The notes beneath the pieces are model-generated. The model did no database searches, had not been told where the DNA came from, and saw only the letters and a program-made list of their open reading frames with translations. A stretch of DNA of 14,570 nucleotides from an uncultured Collinsella sp. (lineage in GTDB: Bacteria > Actinomycetota > Coriobacteriia > Coriobacteriales > Coriobacteriaceae), in the NCBI GenBank assembly GCA_900752545.1, contig CAADVS010000003.1, positions 1 through 14,570 on the forward strand, read 5' to 3'. The position numbers were made by a program, and so were the translations under genes. Shown here piece by piece: positions 13,081 to 14,570 of this stretch (position 1 is the first letter of the stretch; each line of letters starts with the position of its first letter).

Positions 13081-14568
13081 ATGGGACGTGGTATGGCAGC
13101 AACGGATATCGAGCGCGGGCTTTCGACCGCCGAGGTCGAGGAGCGCATCGCCGCCGGTAAGATCAACCGCAACATGGAGCTTAAGACCAAATCGGTCAAA
13201 GAGCTCATCATCGAGAACCTCTGCACGCTGTTTAACTTGATCAACGCTGTCTTGGCGATTTTGGTGTTGCTGACCGGATCGTTCAAGAACCTCACGTTTC
13301 TGTTCGTGGTGTTTTTGAATACCGCCATCGGCGTCATCCAGTCCATGCGCTCCAAGAAGATGGTCGATAAGCTCACGCTGTTGACCTCTAAGAAGGCCAT
13401 CGCGGTGCGCGACGGTGCCGAGGTGGAGCTCGATCTGGACCAGATCGTGCTCGACGACATCATCCGCTTGGGGCGCGGTGACCAGATTCCGGCCGACGCC
13501 GTGGTGGTGTCGGGCGAGGCACTCGTGAACGAGAGCTTGCTGACGGGCGAGAGCGATCTCATCAAAAAGCAGCCTGGCTCCGAGCTCATGAGCGGCAGCT
13601 TTATCGACTCGGGCCTGCTGCGCGCCCGTGTGATCCATGTTGGTGCCGACAACTACGTGGCCAAGATCAACAACGAGGCCAAGTACGTCAAAAAGGTCAA
13701 TTCCGAGATCATGAACGCGCTCAACGCCATCGTGCGCTTCGCGAGCCTCATTATGATTCCGCTCGGCCTGGCACTCTTTGCCTCGAGTGTGAGCGAGCTG
13801 TGGGATGCCGCCGGTACGCCGGGCGATAGCGCGCTTTCGTGGTGTTTTTCCGAGCTGCTTGCCGGCCGCGTGCCTTCGTCGGCACTGCTGTCCACGGTGG
13901 GCGCTCTTTTGGGCATGATTCCGCAGGGTTTGGTGCTGCTGACCTCGTCGGTACTTGCCATCGCCACGGTGCGCCTGGCGCGCCGCAAGGTACTCGCGCA
14001 GCAGCTCTACTGCATCGAGACACTCGCGCGCGTCGACGTGCTGTGCCTGGACAAGACGGGCACTATCACGTCGGGTCGTATGGAGGTCGAGGGTACCTAC
14101 CCGCTGCCTGTTGAGGGCGTTGGCTTTGGCGCGGACTCGGACGAGGCGGCTGTCCCCGTCGAGACCACGGTGCTCGATTTTGCGCTCGCCAACGTAGCGC
14201 GTGCCACCTCGGCAGACGCCAACGAGACCTGTCAGGCGCTGCTCAACTACTACGCCGACCGCCCGGTCGAGGTGTCCGAGCCGCTGTCGGTCATTCCGTT
14301 CTCGTCGTCCAAAAAGTGGAGCGGCGCCTCGTTTGCGCAGGGCTCCTATGTGATGGGCGCGGCGCAATTTGTGCTTTCTGAGCGCGCCTTTGCGCAGGTC
14401 GAGAACCGTGTGGCCGAGCTCGCCGACACCTGCCGCGTGCTTGTTGTGGCCCGTGTGGGCGGCTTTACGCCCGACGGCGATATGGCGGGGGGGGGCGCGC
14501 CCGCGGGGGTTTGGACCATTCGCGGCGCGATCCCGACCTCCGCTGCCCCGACCCCACGGCCCTTTTAA
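13081..14568 (+). CDS. P-type cation-transporting ATPase (CtpE-like), C-terminal half missing
   Basis: 495 residues are visible of a family that is usually about 800-900 long. Present: two membrane helices (~50-66, 70-87), the actuator motif TGES (155-158), helices ~218-236 and ~265-297 carrying PQGL (281-284), the phosphorylation motif DKTGT (324-328, Asp324), and part of the nucleotide-binding domain with SSSKKWSGASF (408-418). Missing: the TGDGxNDxxA hinge and the last membrane helices. PQGL stands where CtpE-like and calcium pumps have PEGL. The ion is not determined; calcium is a guess from CtpE. From ~14480 the sequence is poor (a run of nine G at 14487-14495, scrambled conserved residues), yet the frame still resembles the family, so the stop at 14566 is probably an artefact of a contig end. 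ATG 13081 is chosen; 13093 and GTG 13078 are alternatives. No ribosome binding site is visible before any of them. Confidence 0.85.
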   Translation: MGRGMAATDIERGLSTAEVEERIAAGKINRNMELKTKSVKELIIENLCTLFNLINAVLAILVLLTGSFKNLTFLFVVFLNTAIGVIQSMRSKKMVDKLTLLTSKKAIAVRDGAEVELDLDQIVLDDIIRLGRGDQIPADAVVVSGEALVNESLLTGESDLIKKQPGSELMSGSFIDSGLLRARVIHVGADNYVAKINNEAKYVKKVNSEIMNALNAIVRFASLIMIPLGLALFASSVSELWDAAGTPGDSALSWCFSELLAGRVPSSALLSTVGALLGMIPQGLVLLTSSVLAIATVRLARRKVLAQQLYCIETLARVDVLCLDKTGTITSGRMEVEGTYPLPVEGVGFGADSDEAAVPVETTVLDFALANVARATSADANETCQALLNYYADRPVEVSEPLSVIPFSSSKKWSGASFAQGSYVMGAAQFVLSERAFAQVENRVAELADTCRVLVVARVGGFTPDGDMAGGGAPAGVWTIRGAIPTSAAPTPRPF

Positions 14569-14570
14569 AA

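Noticed and set aside
1..14570. CRISPR arrays, insertion sequences, phage or defence genes, riboswitches
   Set aside because: I looked for spaced repeats, transposase or integrase motifs and known riboswitch patterns and saw none. No gap between genes exceeds about 200 bases.

Overview
The window reads as chromosomal DNA of a GC-rich Gram-positive actinobacterium. The gene content suggests Coriobacteriia, probably Collinsella or a close relative. The basis is family-level recognition (an RmlC-RmlD fusion, a type I-beta DAHP synthase, a chorismate synthase of the form seen in Clostridia, a shikimate dehydrogenase-shikimate kinase fusion); the species is inference. All protein-coding genes look like ordinary core metabolism or cell-envelope functions. 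I see no insertion sequence, CRISPR array, phage gene or toxin-antitoxin pair.

Left part (1-4055): surface polysaccharide genes. The 3' part of a fused dTDP-4-dehydrorhamnose 3,5-epimerase/reductase enters from the left edge and ends at a strong terminator hairpin shared with a convergent family-2 membrane glycosyltransferase. Divergent from the glycosyltransferase is a two-gene ABC exporter (permease plus ATPase) of the Wzm/Wzt or TagG/TagH type. Together they suggest synthesis, modification and export of a rhamnose-containing cell-wall polysaccharide.

Middle (4110-12809): a tRNA-Arg(UCU) gene with its own -10 and terminator, then a long minus-strand operon. In transcription order it encodes DAHP synthase, TyrA, AroB, AroA, AroC, PheA, an AroE-AroK fusion and AroQ. 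These eight genes cover all seven steps from PEP plus erythrose-4-phosphate to chorismate, plus the prephenate-forming and committed steps to phenylalanine and tyrosine. Most junctions are overlapping, abutting or a few bases apart; the widest gaps are before pheA (53 bases) and before aroQ (64 bases). The gap before aroQ contains a perfect 15-bp inverted repeat. The operon leader contains a terminator-like hairpin inside a 24-codon reading frame that ends in an ATGA overlap with the DAHP synthase start. This is the best candidate here for an undescribed control element.

Right part (12900-14570): a tRNA-Arg(CCG) gene divergent from the aro operon, its terminator, and the start of a P-type cation ATPase whose start codon lies only 17 bases past the terminator T-run. 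The ATPase is incomplete. The last ~90 bases look like degraded sequence at a contig end (a run of nine G, substitutions in conserved positions, a stop in the last few bases), so the apparent stop should not be trusted.
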